Of a DNA stretch of 64,000 bases, positions 1 through 9,703 are shown one piece after another (position 1 is the stretch's first letter; each line of letters starts with the position of its first letter). Below the pieces are notes generated by a model that ran no database searches, was not told the origin of the DNA, and saw only the letters and a list, made by a program, of their open reading frames with translations. The position numbers were made by a program, and so were the translations under genes. The stretch is from Mariniblastus sp. GTDB taxonomy: Bacteria; Planctomycetota; Planctomycetia; Pirellulales; Pirellulaceae. The stretch covers positions 1 to 64,000 of the forward strand of contig JABACA010000009.1 of assembly GCA_014237975.1 (NCBI GenBank), written 5' to 3'.

Positions 1-1
1 C

Positions 2-1240
2 CTCGATTTGGCGATCAAGGATCTGGTCGGAGGTGCTTTTGGGCATGCCGGGCAAAAGTGCTCAGCGACCAGCCTGGCGTTGGTGGAAAAAGAAGTTTAC
101 GACGACCCGCATTTTATGGAACAACTCAAAGACGCCGCCGAGAGTTTGGTGGTCGGCGGTTCCTGGAATATGTCCGCCGCGGTCACGCCGGTGATCCGTC
201 CTCCGGACAAGTACCTCGAGCAGGGCCTTCACCAACTGGAAGCGGGTGAAGAGTGGCTGATGAAACCGGAGATGGTCGACAATAATCCCTGTCTCTGGAA
301 ACCGGGAATTCGTATCGGCGTTCAGCCAGGATCTTGGTATCACACCAATGAGTGCTTTGGCCCGGTTCTTGGTTTGATTCGGGTCAACAACCTCGACCAT
401 GCAATTGAGATCCAGAACAGCAGTGATTTTGGCCTGACAGGTGGCCTGCATTCCTTGGATCCGAAGGAGATCGAGATATGGCGAGAGCGGGTTGAGGTAG
501 GAAATGCCTACATCAATCGTGGAACGACGGGTGCGATTGTCCAACGCCAGCCGTTTGGTGGCTGGAAAGATTCGTGTGTCGGCCCGGGTCCCAAAGCGGG
601 TGGACCGAATTATGTGGCGGCACTGGGTGATTGGAGTGAAACGGGTTTGCCGATGAAATCCGTCGAACTGGAGGGGGCGATCCAGGTGGCCCTGGATCAA
701 CTCAAGGCACTCTCCTTCGCAGAACAAGAGCTGGTTGCCTTGCAAGCGATCGCTGGAAGTTATGCCTATTGGTGGAAAAAAGAATTTTCCATCGAACATG
801 ATCCGAGCAAGGTTCATGGTGAAACCAACTGTTTTCGGTATGTGCCCCGTCCCTGGCACGTATTGAGAATCCAGGATGCCAACCAGGCCAATCACCAACT
901 GGCCCTTGCCAAGACAACCTTGGCCTGCCTGATCACCGGAACATCATTGCAGCTCAGCGTTAACGGCCCCGCCGGGTGGGCAACCGCGATTGGCCAAGTT
1001 GCAAGCGCCGACACAAGTCAGGAGTCGGACCAGCAACTTTCAGAGCGGCTAGGCAACATGAAGAACGGTACACTGCGGTTCCTGGGCGGCCACGATGTGA
1101 ATCTTTTTTCCCCGGAGAAAATTGGAAACATCCCTGTTCTTTCCTCTCCCGTTTTGGCTAATGGAAGACTTGAGCTACTCAACCATCTCCGCGAACAATC
1201 CATCTCGGAAACGGTCCATCGCTATGGCAATATTGTCTGA
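2..1240 (+). CDS. putA: Proline dehydrogenase/P5C dehydrogenase (PutA-like), C-terminal part
   Basis: The frame is already open at base 2, so this is the 3' end of a gene that starts outside the window. The visible part is the C-terminal half of an NAD-dependent aldehyde dehydrogenase domain that oxidises glutamate-5-semialdehyde to glutamate. The catalytic cysteine lies in GQKCSA at the start, NECFGPV follows, and the RGTTGAIVQRQPFGGWK block is typical of the P5C dehydrogenase part of bifunctional PutA. About 180 residues follow the core, as in PutA C-terminal regions. The proline dehydrogenase half cannot be seen, so a stand-alone P5C dehydrogenase is possible. The gene converges on pyrD. 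Confidence 0.85.
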   Translation, partial: LDLAIKDLVGGAFGHAGQKCSATSLALVEKEVYDDPHFMEQLKDAAESLVVGGSWNMSAAVTPVIRPPDKYLEQGLHQLEAGEEWLMKPEMVDNNPCLWKPGIRIGVQPGSWYHTNECFGPVLGLIRVNNLDHAIEIQNSSDFGLTGGLHSLDPKEIEIWRERVEVGNAYINRGTTGAIVQRQPFGGWKDSCVGPGPKAGGPNYVAALGDWSETGLPMKSVELEGAIQVALDQLKALSFAEQELVALQAIAGSYAYWWKKEFSIEHDPSKVHGETNCFRYVPRPWHVLRIQDANQANHQLALAKTTLACLITGTSLQLSVNGPAGWATAIGQVASADTSQESDQQLSERLGNMKNGTLRFLGGHDVNLFSPEKIGNIPVLSSPVLANGRLELLNHLREQSISETVHRYGNIV

Positions 1241-1289
1241 TTCAGCGAGCGCTTGCAAAACGGTTTCCAGAAACGGAATTCGCCAGGGT

Positions 1290-1313
1290 TAAAAACGGTC
1301 GCTGGGGGCCGTT
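1290..1313 (-). terminator. Rho-independent terminator of pyrD
   Basis: Read on the minus strand just after the pyrD stop codon, a 7-bp stem (AACGGCC with GACCGTT, one G-U pair) and a 6-base loop are followed by five T. On the plus strand no T-run follows the stem, so it should act for pyrD only. Confidence 0.55.
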
Positions 1314-1323
1314 AAGCCAATTA

Positions 1324-2451
1324 CTAGTGACCGGCCAGTTCTTTGAATCCGCCCACGGCTGCGGATATGTTTGGCAAGTTGTGTTTTTCCACCTGCCCTA
1401 ATAAGTAGCGATTGATTCTCTTGGCGGTGCCTGGACCGCCATAGACGAAGCCCGTGTAAAGCTGGATCAGCGAGGCTCCGGCCAGGATCATCTGCCAAGC
1501 GTCCTGGCCGCACATGATGCCGCCCACACCAATGATCGGTATGCGGTCCCCTACCCGAAGATAGAGTTGATGCACCAATTCGCGGCTGCGCTGCGTTAAT
1601 GGTGCGCCTGATAATCCCCCTGGCCCCAAGGCTTCCACGTGAGGTTCTGAGGTTGCTAGATTGTCTCGCGAAACGGTGGTGTTGGTTGCGATAATGCCAT
1701 TCAAATGAGTTGCTTCGACGACGTGCTGGAAATCATCCAACTGAAATTCAGTGACGTCCGGTGCAATTTTGAGAAAGACGGGACGTGGACTTACGTTCTG
1801 TTGGTTGGCCAACTTGAGATTGAGATCAGTGATGGCTGGAACCAGTTGCAACAGCTGCTGGCGATCTTGTAATTTCCTCAGCCCGGGTGTGTTGGGTGAG
1901 CTGACATTGATCGTGAAATAATCGGCATAGGGAAACAGCAGACGGAAACTTTTCAGGTAGTCTTCGATGGCACGATCTTCAGACACGACCTTGGTCTTGC
2001 CAATGTTGATACCAAGCGGATTGCCGGCCGGCCGGGGCAGGACGCGTTTGCAAAGCTGGTCGGCAACCCGTTCGGCTCCTGAGTTGTTGAACCCCATGCG
2101 ATTAATCAAAGCCCTGTCGGTTGGCAATCGAAACAGCCGTGGTTTGTCATTTCCCGGCTGGGCTTCTCCCGTAATCGTCCCAACTTCAATGTGACTGAAT
2201 CCGAGACAGCCGAGTTCCGTATACCAGCGGGCGTTTTTGTCAAAACCGGCGGCCAAGCCGACGGGGTTTGCGAACCGGATACCACCTACTTCGCATTCCA
2301 GTCGAGGATCGTCGACGGAGTGCCACTTGCGGTAGAGGTTCGACATCCCGGGTGTTTTCAGCAGGGCAGCATAGGTGGCCATTGACGTGTAGTGGGCTGT
2401 TTCTGCAGGCAGCAAAAATAACAGAGGTTTGGCGACCAAGTTCCAAAACAC
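1324..2451 (-). CDS. pyrD: Dihydroorotate dehydrogenase (quinone), class 2
   Basis: This enzyme oxidises dihydroorotate to orotate in pyrimidine synthesis, passing electrons through FMN to membrane quinone. The protein is 375 residues, slightly longer than most class 2 enzymes. It has the short hydrophobic N-terminal segment (LLFLLPAETAH) that docks class 2 enzymes to the membrane. FANPVGLAAGFDKN (about residues 60-73) and NVSSPNTPGL (182-191) with the catalytic serine are family signatures, and a glycine-rich phosphate-binding segment (IIGVGGI) lies near the C-terminus. The first start codon in frame is GTG and no strong ribosome site is visible. The gene stands alone, with its own terminator. 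Confidence 0.95.
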   Translation of the reverse strand: MFWNLVAKPLLFLLPAETAHYTSMATYAALLKTPGMSNLYRKWHSVDDPRLECEVGGIRFANPVGLAAGFDKNARWYTELGCLGFSHIEVGTITGEAQPGNDKPRLFRLPTDRALINRMGFNNSGAERVADQLCKRVLPRPAGNPLGINIGKTKVVSEDRAIEDYLKSFRLLFPYADYFTINVSSPNTPGLRKLQDRQQLLQLVPAITDLNLKLANQQNVSPRPVFLKIAPDVTEFQLDDFQHVVEATHLNGIIATNTTVSRDNLATSEPHVEALGPGGLSGAPLTQRSRELVHQLYLRVGDRIPIIGVGGIMCGQDAWQMILAGASLIQLYTGFVYGGPGTAKRINRYLLGQVEKHNLPNISAAVGGFKELAGH

Positions 2452-2559
2452 GGGCTGGTTGTTCCGATTGATGTTTCAGTAAACGTAATGCTGGGCGGAC
2501 GTTCCCGGAGTCCGAAGTAACGTTGATTCAAAACAGTTGCAACATTGAATTTGGACGGG

Positions 2560-4074
2560 CTACCAATTCAATCCAATGTCGTCACCACCCGTTCTTCGAT
2601 CCGTACCACCTTTAAGCGGTTCATCACGTTTGGAAACTGCCAATTCCCGGGCAGGCTCGTCGGCCGCCTGGTCGGCTTCTGCTTTTTTCACAGGGGCTGA
2701 CTGGGTTGCCTTGACGGACAGGGACATTTTTTGACTATCGCGATCGATCGATAATATCTTGACGGTGACCTGGTCTCCTTCGTTCAGGTAGTTCTTGACA
2801 GCGACTACCCGGTGGTGCGCGATTTCGGAAATGTGAACCAGTCCTTCGATTCCCGGTTCCAGTTTGACAAAAGCACCAAATTGCGCAATTCGTGTTACGG
2901 TTCCGTTTACCGTTTCGTTAACCGAGTATTTTTCATCAATTTTTGCCCACGGTTGTTCCATGGTATCCCGATGTGACAGCGAGATTTTTCCAGTATCGGG
3001 TTGAATCTTTTCGATTTTTACTTTGACAGATTCGCCTTCTTTCAAAATCTCTTTGGGGTGCGTCACGCGATCCCAACTCAGTTTGCTAATGTGAACCAGG
3101 CCTTCCACGCCGCCCAGATCAACAAAGGCTCCGAAATCCATCAACTTGGTAACCGTGCCATCCCGCAATTGCCCCACTTCCAGGGTTTTCATCAGTTCAG
3201 CCCGGTTGGCTTCGTTTTCCCGGTCGACAACAGCCCGGTGGCTGAGAATCAGGTTTTTCTTTTGAGGGTTAACTTCTGTAACAACACACTGCAGTTTCTT
3301 ATTAACATATTCACCGAAATTCTCGACACGAAATACGTCGATTTGGCTGGCGGGAATGAATCCCCTGATATTGTTAACCGAAGCTTCGAGTCCACCGGTG
3401 TTCGAACCGGTAACCCGCGCATCGACAATGGCACCTTCGGTCAAGTCGGACCAATCGCCAATCGAAACGGCTGCGCCCGGAATTGAGAGTTCGTACAGTC
3501 CGTCATCTTCGTTTCGTTCCTTGACAATCACCTCGATCAGTTGGCCATCCTCGGGCGCGGTCTTGAATTGGGTCAATGGTACCACACCTTCGAATTGACC
3601 TTTAACGGCCATAAAGACATTCTCACCATGAATCCGTGCTACGGTAGCCTTGACGCGGCTATTAGGTTCCAGTTCCGCGACGTCTTTCGGCATCCGGTCG
3701 ACGAGTGATTCCATCGACAGGTCACCCAGCGCAGCTTCGATTTCGGCTTCGACATCCTCGCCCAATCCCTCGGTCGAATGAACGGTCGTTTCGGTTTCGA
3801 CCGCATCATCATCGACAGTTGGGATAAGGTCCACTGGGTTGGCTTTGGCATGAGCGACCGCTTTTGGCTGACTGGGTGCGGCTTCTGCCACGTCCCGTTG
3901 GGTTCCAATCTGAATGCGGGGTTTGGCCGGTTGGATTTCGGATGGAGAGTTAGGTTCGCTGGTAACTTCGGTTGTACCCTGCGAAGGCTCGGGCTCCGCA
4001 CCTCCCTCGGTGCCAGTCGGTTTTGAGCCGGTGGACTGGTTTTCTAATTCGGATTCTTTGGATTCGTTATTCAT
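2560..4074 (-). CDS. rpsA: Ribosomal protein S1-like protein with four S1 domains
   Basis: This is an RNA-binding protein related to 30S ribosomal protein S1, which helps load mRNA on the ribosome. Four S1 (OB-fold) domains can be seen in roughly residues 145-465, the last two with the classic [16 protein letters not shown] and [16 protein letters not shown] motifs. About 140 acidic, proline- and threonine-rich residues with no recognisable fold precede them, and a short charged tail follows. Most proteobacterial S1 proteins have six domains, so this is a shorter form. I prefer ATG at 4074 over TTG at 4086. A general S1-domain RNA-binding protein cannot be excluded. Confidence 0.85.
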   Translation of the reverse strand: MNNESKESELENQSTGSKPTGTEGGAEPEPSQGTTEVTSEPNSPSEIQPAKPRIQIGTQRDVAEAAPSQPKAVAHAKANPVDLIPTVDDDAVETETTVHSTEGLGEDVEAEIEAALGDLSMESLVDRMPKDVAELEPNSRVKATVARIHGENVFMAVKGQFEGVVPLTQFKTAPEDGQLIEVIVKERNEDDGLYELSIPGAAVSIGDWSDLTEGAIVDARVTGSNTGGLEASVNNIRGFIPASQIDVFRVENFGEYVNKKLQCVVTEVNPQKKNLILSHRAVVDRENEANRAELMKTLEVGQLRDGTVTKLMDFGAFVDLGGVEGLVHISKLSWDRVTHPKEILKEGESVKVKIEKIQPDTGKISLSHRDTMEQPWAKIDEKYSVNETVNGTVTRIAQFGAFVKLEPGIEGLVHISEIAHHRVVAVKNYLNEGDQVTVKILSIDRDSQKMSLSVKATQSAPVKKAEADQAADEPARELAVSKRDEPLKGGTDRRTGGDDIGLNW

Positions 4075-4224
4075 GAATGTTAACAAACTGGAGCCAAACG
4101 ACCTTTAGCCATGAGTCTTATCCCATGCAACGACTGTCAGTCACTATTAGAATTTCAATGGCAATGACTCGCAAGCGACAAATTCGATTAGCCGCAAAAT
4201 TGCCTGGTACCTTTCCGTATTGCG

Positions 4225-5691
4225 TCAATGATCGACACCCTTGGATAAGAGGTCGAATTCATCGGTTCGAAAAGGGGATGCGGGTAGCCCGGCGGAATTA
4301 ATCAAGTTAGGTTCCGCCGTATCTTCCCAGCTAAACCGTACCGCTACGGGCTTTGCAACCTCGGGACTTGAAACGATGACGGTGTCACCATCAATCTGTG
4401 CCGATGCGGGGACAAACTGCTGGTCATCGCCGCTGATCAGGAAATGGGTAAGTTCCTTATCGGGACTGCGAATCTTGAGTCCATCGGCCAGGTGATCAAA
4501 TGTCAATCGAATCTTGTTACCTTCAATCGAGAAGTCCTTGAAAATCGGACCACTCATGGGTTGCGGGGAGGTTGAAATAGAATCTTTGTAAACTCCGCCC
4601 AATGCCCATAGCGCCAGGCGTTTGCCCACGTCCTGTTTGTTTTTTGGATGAATGTCGCTGACATTTCCGATATCCGTCGTAACGGCCATGCCGACGTTGT
4701 CCAGGTTCTTCAATGTTTTGAGCTGGGCTTGCCAAACTTCCGGCAGGGCTTGAGGGGCTTGTTTGCTATACCGGAAAGGGGCCAGTTGTACAAAATAAAA
4801 CGGGAAATCGCCCTGATTAAAATCTTTTCGCCAGCTCTTAATCATGGTTGGAAACAGATGTTCGTACTGGGCTCCACGGCCCACGTTTGCTTCGCCTTGG
4901 TACCAGATGACGCCCTGAAAGCCATAACCTTTTAGCGGAGCAATCATGGCGTTATACAAGTTGCCTGGACGATGTTGACTGGTTGGCTGATTCTTGTCAG
5001 CCCAAAACTCCAGCAGGGGGGCGTATCGCTCGTCCGCTTGCAGGGCGGATTCCGGGGTCCATGCCTCGCATCGAGTGCCTCCCCAAGAGGTATTAATCAG
5101 ACCAATTGGGACGTCCATCTCTTTGCTGAGCTGTTTTGCGAACTGATACGCTGTGGCTGAAAATCCTTGGATCGATTCGGGAGAACAGCAGACCCATGGT
5201 TCAACTTTGGCAAACTCCGACTGCGGTTTCGAAATCGCACTGTTGGAAACAGTGAACAACCGGATATTCGGGTAATTCTTGGCGTCTTCGAGTTCGACTT
5301 CGGGATTCAATGCTTTTTTGTTTGGCCATGCCATGTTCGATTGGCCGCTGCAAACCCAAACTTCACCCACCATGACATCGGAAACAAGGACTCGAGTGTC
5401 ACTTGATTCGGAGGCGATTAGCAGTTCGTAAGGGCCACCCGCGTTGCCGGTTTGAATCGTCGTTGACCAACGTCCATTGGCGTCAGCCTGGGCGTTTTTT
5501 TCTTGTTTGTCAAACGTGATCGTCAGTTTTTCTTTGGGATCGGCAGTCCCCCATATTCTCAGGTTGGAGTTTTGCTGCATCACCATGTGATCGGAGAATA
5601 TCTTTGGAAGCGTAATATCCGACCAGGCCACCGCAGGTAGCCAGGCCAATATAAAAGCAATCAATAGTGAGCGGGCAAAAAGAAATCCCAT
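4225..5691 (-). CDS. Sialate O-acetylesterase-type SGNH hydrolase (secreted)
   Basis: This is a carbohydrate acetylesterase of the SASA (DUF303) family, which removes O-acetyl groups from sialic acid or other sugars. A signal peptide covers about residues 1-24 (AFILAWLPAVAWS), so it is exported. GEVWVCSGQSNM (110-120) holds the nucleophilic serine block, GVIWYQGEANVG is the second conserved block, and SDIHPKNK supplies the Asp-His pair. An N-terminal beta domain and a C-terminal beta-rich segment flank the core. The start is ATG at 5691, because the upstream M in the ORF track is TTG. The upstream disrupted ORF stops 6 bp before this start. The substrate is inferred to be a plant or algal polysaccharide rather than host sialic acid. 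Confidence 0.85.
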   Translation of the reverse strand: MGFLFARSLLIAFILAWLPAVAWSDITLPKIFSDHMVMQQNSNLRIWGTADPKEKLTITFDKQEKNAQADANGRWSTTIQTGNAGGPYELLIASESSDTRVLVSDVMVGEVWVCSGQSNMAWPNKKALNPEVELEDAKNYPNIRLFTVSNSAISKPQSEFAKVEPWVCCSPESIQGFSATAYQFAKQLSKEMDVPIGLINTSWGGTRCEAWTPESALQADERYAPLLEFWADKNQPTSQHRPGNLYNAMIAPLKGYGFQGVIWYQGEANVGRGAQYEHLFPTMIKSWRKDFNQGDFPFYFVQLAPFRYSKQAPQALPEVWQAQLKTLKNLDNVGMAVTTDIGNVSDIHPKNKQDVGKRLALWALGGVYKDSISTSPQPMSGPIFKDFSIEGNKIRLTFDHLADGLKIRSPDKELTHFLISGDDQQFVPASAQIDGDTVIVSSPEVAKPVAVRFSWEDTAEPNLINSAGLPASPFRTDEFDLLSKGVDH

Positions 5692-5697
5692 CAAAGG

Positions 5698-6013
5698 TTA
5701 CCAGTCGTTACTTGTAGTTGGGTCGGCGTCAACAATAAAGAAACCGAATCGAGCTTCAAACTTGTTCCATTCTAGCCGACTGCGATTATTTTCTCCAGCG
5801 ACCAAGTCGGGATCCAAGAAAACACGGTTTGAATGTACTCGGGCAAGCGTTTGGTATTTTCGGGTTTATTGCCTTGCCAGCAATCGACACCCAGGCTTCC
5901 GGAGTTTTAACGAATCTGACAGACAGTCTATTTTTGGTCCGGTTGCGCGAAATTTCCAAATCGAGTTTTCCAGACAGCCAGGAACCTGGGGTCAGTGATT
6001 CGGCCGGCTCCAT
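5698..6013 (-). pseudogene. Small ORF broken by a frameshift, function unknown
   Basis: Between the RND pump and the esterase there is no intact gene, but two minus-strand frames look protein-like and would join into about 103 residues. The first runs from ATG 6013 with LEISRNRTKNRLSVRFVKTP. The second runs from about 5865 to the stop at 5698, ending EARFGFFIVDADPTTSNDW. They overlap between about 5786 and 5865, where a one-base shift would fuse them. The stop sits 6 bp before the esterase ATG, as expected for an operon gene. It could be a real frameshift, a sequencing error, or chance. I do not recognise a family. Confidence 0.35.
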
Positions 6014-6046
6014 TTGCCGAGTAGATGACAGCCGCGACCAGCCCTG

Positions 6047-9000
6047 TCAGGCAGGCTGATCTTTGGAGGGAGCCGTTTCCCATTTTGGGTCATGGGGGCC
6101 GGCAGCCGAATCCAATGACTCGCTTGTCTGGGACGGTGGCATGTCGGAGGAGGGATTGCTTACCTGCTTTCGCCTTACAGGCCATTGCTGAAAGTAGGAT
6201 TTAACCTCGATCATCATGCTCAATAAGGTGGGGATCAGGACCAATGTAAAGATGGTAGACAGGAGCAAACCTCCCAGGATGACGCTGCCCAGGCCACGAT
6301 ATAGTTCGCTCCCGGCACCCGGGAAAAAAACCAGCGGAGACAAACCAAAGACGGTCGTCGTTGTCGTCATGAAAATGGGTCGGATTCGGGTTTGGATACT
6401 TTGCAAGATTGCCTCGGACGAGTTCTTGCCCTCATCCATGAAGTGTAGTGTTTGATGCACTAGAAGGATTGCATTGTTGACGACCGTGCCAATCAAAATG
6501 ATAAAACCGAGCATGGTCAACACATCAAGGTTTTGAATCGGTTCACTGCGAAACTGCAAATAGTAACCCAGCAAGTGCAGTCCCAGGATGCCGCCGACAG
6601 CGCCCATCGGAACGGCCAGGATAATGATCAAAGGGTAGAGCCATGATTCGAACAGGGCCGCCATCAACAGGTAGGTGATCAGCACAGCCAACAAAAGGTT
6701 CCATTTGAGGGCCGTCCAGGTTTCCTCTAACTTGTCGGCGGTACCGCTCAAATTGACTTTGTATTCCATACCCAGAATGCCTTGGTCCTCGAGTGGAACA
6801 ACAATTTCCTTGTTGATCATGGCAACGGCGTCTTCCAATGATAAGTCGACTGGAGGAGAAACAGAAATCGTAATGGCCCGTTCCCGTTCCCGGTGGTTTA
6901 CCTGTTCCGGTCCACTGCCGATCGTGACATCGGCAATCGCATCGACGCGAACCGGGTCGGGAAACTCCCGGGTAGCGATATGGTTGGAGGCGATATCCTG
7001 GGAGTTGGCGGAAAAGTCTTCGTCGGCCATGATGACAAGGTCGATTTTCTCACCGCCAATAAAATAATCGGTTGCATACGCACCATCGACCATGGCATTG
7101 ATCGCGTAACCGAGTTGGCGATTGGTGATACCCGCTGCGTTGGCCTGCTCCGGTTTTAATACGACGTGCAACTCCGGGCTGGCCAAATCAAGGCTGGGTT
7201 CCGGTTTGGCCTGTGTTTCTTCCGGAAAAGAAGTCTTGATTTGCCGCATGACGTCACTGCCAATAGAGACCAGTCGAGGTAGTTCTGGCCCCGTTATTTC
7301 GATATCGATGTTGCGTCCGCCCGACAGGCCACGGCCAAAAATACTGGTTTGATAGGCGACCACAATCGAGCCGGGAAATCGACTGCGGAACTTATCCCGA
7401 ATCAGATCTATCAACTGGCGAGCCTTCAAAGGGTCGTGGGCCCGTAAACCAATGAATACGCTTTGACCGCGGGCAACATAGAAAAAGTCGGCAATCGTCG
7501 GGTAGTCCAGCTGGGTGGTGTCCTCCAGTTCCGGATTGACGTCCCAATACGGCCGCAACTCTTCCTCTACCGCTTCGCCCATTTTGGCCAATTCCTGGAT
7601 GTTGTATCCGGGCGGCGGCAACACACTGCATATGATCAAATTGCGATTGCCGCTTGGCAGGTATTCAACCTTGGGCATGAGCAGGTAGGCCAGTCCGAAG
7701 GCTCCGCTAAGGATGGCCGCTACCACCGCAATCCGAGTAAGCCAACTTCGTTGAATAAAACGATTGATGTTTAAAATCAGGTTCGTAAAACCTTGTCCAA
7801 AGGCGACCAAGGCTCGTTGAATTGCGCCTGGCGGTCGTACAGGTGCCCGGTCAAAGACCTGCAACATTCGGGCAGATGCGGTCGGGATTACGATGACTGA
7901 AACAACCAGTGATAGTCCCACTGCCGCACTGATGGCCAATGCGATATCGGCAAATAGCTGGCCAGCCTCGCCCTGTAGAAAAATGACCGGTAAAAACACG
8001 GCCAAGGTTGTCAGCGTGCTGGCCAAAACAGCTCCCCAGACTTCGGAGACCGCTTTTTGGGCCGCGATGACAGGTTGATATCCTAGCTGGTAATAACGAA
8101 AGATGTTCTCGAGGACAACGACTGCGTTATCGACAAGCATGCCCACTGCAAATGCCAGCCCGGCCAAACTGATGACATTCAATGACCGGTCGAGTCCGTT
8201 GAGGACAAGAAATGTACCGACAATACTGGTCGGTATGGCGATGGCGACCACCAAAGTTCCGCGGGCAAACCAGAGTCCAGCCAGCAGGATCAAGGCCAGG
8301 GTGATGACGAAAAACCAGGTTGAAATGAAGACGGCTGCCAGGGCCGACGCTGCCAGGATAGGAACAAAAAGAATAGCTCGCGCGTTGAGGTGCAGAAACA
8401 GCATCAAGATAATGACGGTCAAAGCGCCGCCCAGGATGATGTTCTGTTGGACCAGGCCTACCGCGGATTTGATATATACGGTTTCATCATAAACCTGGGA
8501 TAAAACCAGGTTGTTGCGGGCCAGCACGCCGTCGTTCAGGTGCTGGACTTCCTGTTTCAACTGTTCCATCACATTGATGACGTTGGACCCGGAGTCCCGC
8601 GAACAGGTCACCGACAGGTTGGTGGTGCCAAAACGACGAACAAACCCGGTCGGTTTTTGGTAGCCAATTTTGACTTTGGCCACATCGCGGACGTAAATCG
8701 GCCGACCGTTGTCACTGGTAATGATCTGGTTTTCAACTTGTTGCAAGTCACGGTACTGACCGAGCGTGCGAACGACATAACGCCGCTTGCCCTCCCAAAA
8801 ATCTCCCGCCGAAACATCCGTGTTATCCTGGATCAGCGCCTGTCGCAAATCATCAATCGTCAAACCCCGTGATGCCAGTCGGTTCGGATCAACGATTACC
8901 TGTAGCTGTCGAATTTCACCACCACGCACTTCGGCATCGGCAACACCCGCGATTCGTTCAAATTGGGCTTCAATGGCATCCTCGGCAAATTTGCGATACT

Positions 9001-9667
9001 CCGGGACACTTATTTGAGTTGGCAGCAACACCTCGCACTCGGGATGTTTTTTTGCAAGTTCTCGCAATCGAAAGGCCAACAACCCTGTATTGGTTGAGTC
9101 GAGGACTCGTTGTATTTCCTCTTTAAGATCTGGATGCTGCTGCGCAAATGCTGCAAACGTTTCTGGCGAAGGAGGCCGGGCGCTCAAGATAAACCACGCG
9201 ATAGGTCGATCCGAAGTGCTGGAAGTCCGGATCACCGGTTTATCTGCGTCCAGTGGGTATTCGCGAACCTGTTGTAGTTGACTGTTGACTTTCAGTACTG
9301 CTTCTTGCATGTTGGTGCCAACCAGGAATTCAAGCGTGATTTCTCCACTGGAGTCCGAACATTCCGATGACATTTTTGTAATGCCCTCGACGCTCTTCAG
9401 TTGTTCTTCCTGTTCGTTGACAATTTCTTTTTCGATTTCTTGAGGACTCGCTCCCGGCCAGCGGGTCCGGACAGAAACTCTGGGCCGCTCAACGTCCGGC
9501 GACATCTGCATCGGCATATTGATCATCGCCAATAACCCAAACATCATTAACAGAATGACGCCCACGGCTACTTTTACGGGATTATCAATAAACCAGGTGG
9601 TAGGATGCACGCTTCGCCTTGATCCGATGGATAGGAAGGGAGGGGCTGTGATAATTGCCTGTGGCAA
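6047..9667 (-). CDS. RND efflux permease (AcrB/CzcA superfamily)
   Basis: This is an inner-membrane proton-driven pump that expels drugs or other compounds through a tripartite complex. At 1206 residues it is longer than the usual 1030-1050. An N-terminal membrane helix (VAVGVILLMMFGLLAMI) is followed by two periplasmic loops and two groups of membrane helices. The extra length includes a segment in the first periplasmic loop (residues about 165-230, around QQHPDLKEEIQRVLD) and a polar C-terminal tail. The proton-relay helix reads GMLVDNAVVVLEN, with Asn where AcrB has a second Asp. The first start is TTG at 9667; a GTG at 9610 is an alternative. The adaptor gene lies 36 bp upstream, forming one operon. 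The substrate cannot be told. Confidence 0.9.
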   Translation of the reverse strand: MPQAIITAPPFLSIGSRRSVHPTTWFIDNPVKVAVGVILLMMFGLLAMINMPMQMSPDVERPRVSVRTRWPGASPQEIEKEIVNEQEEQLKSVEGITKMSSECSDSSGEITLEFLVGTNMQEAVLKVNSQLQQVREYPLDADKPVIRTSSTSDRPIAWFILSARPPSPETFAAFAQQHPDLKEEIQRVLDSTNTGLLAFRLRELAKKHPECEVLLPTQISVPEYRKFAEDAIEAQFERIAGVADAEVRGGEIRQLQVIVDPNRLASRGLTIDDLRQALIQDNTDVSAGDFWEGKRRYVVRTLGQYRDLQQVENQIITSDNGRPIYVRDVAKVKIGYQKPTGFVRRFGTTNLSVTCSRDSGSNVINVMEQLKQEVQHLNDGVLARNNLVLSQVYDETVYIKSAVGLVQQNIILGGALTVIILMLFLHLNARAILFVPILAASALAAVFISTWFFVITLALILLAGLWFARGTLVVAIAIPTSIVGTFLVLNGLDRSLNVISLAGLAFAVGMLVDNAVVVLENIFRYYQLGYQPVIAAQKAVSEVWGAVLASTLTTLAVFLPVIFLQGEAGQLFADIALAISAAVGLSLVVSVIVIPTASARMLQVFDRAPVRPPGAIQRALVAFGQGFTNLILNINRFIQRSWLTRIAVVAAILSGAFGLAYLLMPKVEYLPSGNRNLIICSVLPPPGYNIQELAKMGEAVEEELRPYWDVNPELEDTTQLDYPTIADFFYVARGQSVFIGLRAHDPLKARQLIDLIRDKFRSRFPGSIVVAYQTSIFGRGLSGGRNIDIEITGPELPRLVSIGSDVMRQIKTSFPEETQAKPEPSLDLASPELHVVLKPEQANAAGITNRQLGYAINAMVDGAYATDYFIGGEKIDLVIMADEDFSANSQDIASNHIATREFPDPVRVDAIADVTIGSGPEQVNHRERERAITISVSPPVDLSLEDAVAMINKEIVVPLEDQGILGMEYKVNLSGTADKLEETWTALKWNLLLAVLITYLLMAALFESWLYPLIIILAVPMGAVGGILGLHLLGYYLQFRSEPIQNLDVLTMLGFIILIGTVVNNAILLVHQTLHFMDEGKNSSEAILQSIQTRIRPIFMTTTTTVFGLSPLVFFPGAGSELYRGLGSVILGGLLLSTIFTLVLIPTLLSMMIEVKSYFQQWPVRRKQVSNPSSDMPPSQTSESLDSAAGPHDPKWETAPSKDQPA

Positions 9668-9703
9668 TCACGGTTAGCTCGTTTAAAAAGTTCTTGATTG
9701 AAC

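Noticed and set aside
62-898. 278-aa minus-strand ORF over the putA fragment
   Set aside because: Opposite-frame shadow of a clear aldehyde dehydrogenase.
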